From positions 92,925 to 156,924 of the forward strand of contig NZ_FNRJ01000008.1 in the NCBI RefSeq assembly GCF_900107855.1: a DNA stretch of 64,000 nucleotides, given 5' to 3'. Shown one piece after another: positions 63,662-64,000 of this stretch (the stretch's first letter is position 1; each line of letters opens with the position of its first letter). This stretch comes from Marinobacterium iners DSM 11526 (lineage in GTDB: Bacteria; Pseudomonadota; Gammaproteobacteria; Pseudomonadales; Balneatricaceae). The notes under the pieces were generated by a model that made no database searches, was not told where the DNA came from, and worked only from the letters and a program-made list of their open reading frames with translations. The position numbers and the translations under genes are program-made.

Positions 63662-64000
63662 CTAAACACGTTGTTCACGCAGCTTCGGTATTCGAGACAC
63701 CGGCGGTAGATTTCCGATACTGCCATGAGGGCGCTGTTTATTGTAGTGGTTGATCCAATCTGTCAGCGCCCATGTCCTTGATATGTCGTTTGCATAGGGC
63801 ATCGCATACGCCCATTCCCGGATCATTGTCTGTATAAAACGCTCCGCCTTGCCGTTCGTTCTGGGCGTGTATGGGCGCGTGTACACATGCTTGATCCCTT
63901 CCCGTTGTAAAACTGCATTGAACCGACGGGAACGATAAGCAGGGCCGTTATCGGTCATCAGGCGTTTTACCTCCACACCTATTCCGCGGTAGGCCGCCAG
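63662..64000 (-). mobile_element. IS481-family transposase, C-terminal part (continues past window end)
   Basis: The minus-strand frame is open to the window edge and shows the integrase core: RLMTDNGPAYRSRRFNAVL (catalytic Asp), YTRPYTPRTNGKAERFIQTMIREWAYAM (catalytic Glu) and NKQRPHGSIGNLPPVSRI. This is the IS481 type. The element's left end must lie within about 20 bases of the stop, in a stretch where the LysR remnant begins. Whether the element is whole cannot be seen. Confidence 0.9.

Overview
The window looks like the chromosome of a marine-type gammaproteobacterium, probably close to Oceanospirillaceae/Marinobacterium or Pseudomonas. The grounds are moderately high G+C, family-level resemblance of the housekeeping genes (glyA, yggS, purC, etfAB, sfsA, a YebC-type regulator) and a sigma-54/c-di-GMP rich regulatory style. 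The genus is an inference. No rRNA, tRNA or CRISPR was seen.

The dominant theme (about 1-34 kb) is periplasmic oxidation of primary amines by quinohemoprotein amine dehydrogenase (QHNDH), whose gamma subunit carries a peptide-derived cysteine tryptophylquinone cofactor. There are two full structural operons, both read as alpha (qhpA), radical-SAM maturase (qhpD), gamma (qhpC), beta (qhpB): copy 1 at 8.1-12.7 kb and copy 2 at 29.1-33.6 kb. Only copy 2 is followed by the rest of the maturation set: ABC exporter qhpF, subtilisin-like protease qhpE and flavin monooxygenase qhpG (25.2-29.0 kb), ending in an overlapping sfsA. Two paralogous outer-membrane barrels (2.6 and 6.7 kb) and two aldehyde dehydrogenases (1.1 and 13.1 kb) complete an inferred route: amine in through the outer membrane, oxidised to aldehyde in the periplasm, aldehyde oxidised to acid in the cytoplasm.

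Control appears split. Copy 1 and the divergent phenylacetaldehyde-dehydrogenase-like gene share a 425-bp gap holding two face-to-face sigma-54 promoters and two copies of a 17-bp palindrome; an AcoR-like sigma-54 activator lies at 4-6 kb. Copy 2 lies beside a TorR-like response regulator and a 2120-residue hybrid sensor kinase. A TGT array with identical 22-10-10-10 spacing occurs upstream of both copy-2 qhpA and the first barrel gene, which points to a TorR-like regulon.

Between the QHNDH loci (14.6-24.5 kb) lie a small GNAT/DMT/nitroreductase operon with a Crp-like regulator, an orphan amino-acid binding protein beside a diguanylate cyclase, a YjdF-like membrane protein, and a divergent pair: an ATP-grasp RimK-like enzyme and a GNAT acetyltransferase fused to a C39-like peptidase. 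From 41 to 58 kb the content is mostly core: a GGDEF protein with a degraded EAL domain, a manganese (yybP-ykoY) riboswitch before a GDT1-family transporter, purC, an M48 peptidase, etfBA, an acyl-CoA ligase with a divergent AraC regulator, a chemoreceptor, a YebC-family regulator, an MFS carrier, and benE-yggS-glyA.

The right end (59.5-64 kb) is accessory. An A+T-rich MocR regulator/class III aminotransferase pair is followed by a frameshifted scrap of a second yebC gene, an AhpD-like protein, a scrap of IS3-type transposase, the C-terminal part of a LysR regulator and an IS481-type transposase cut by the window edge.
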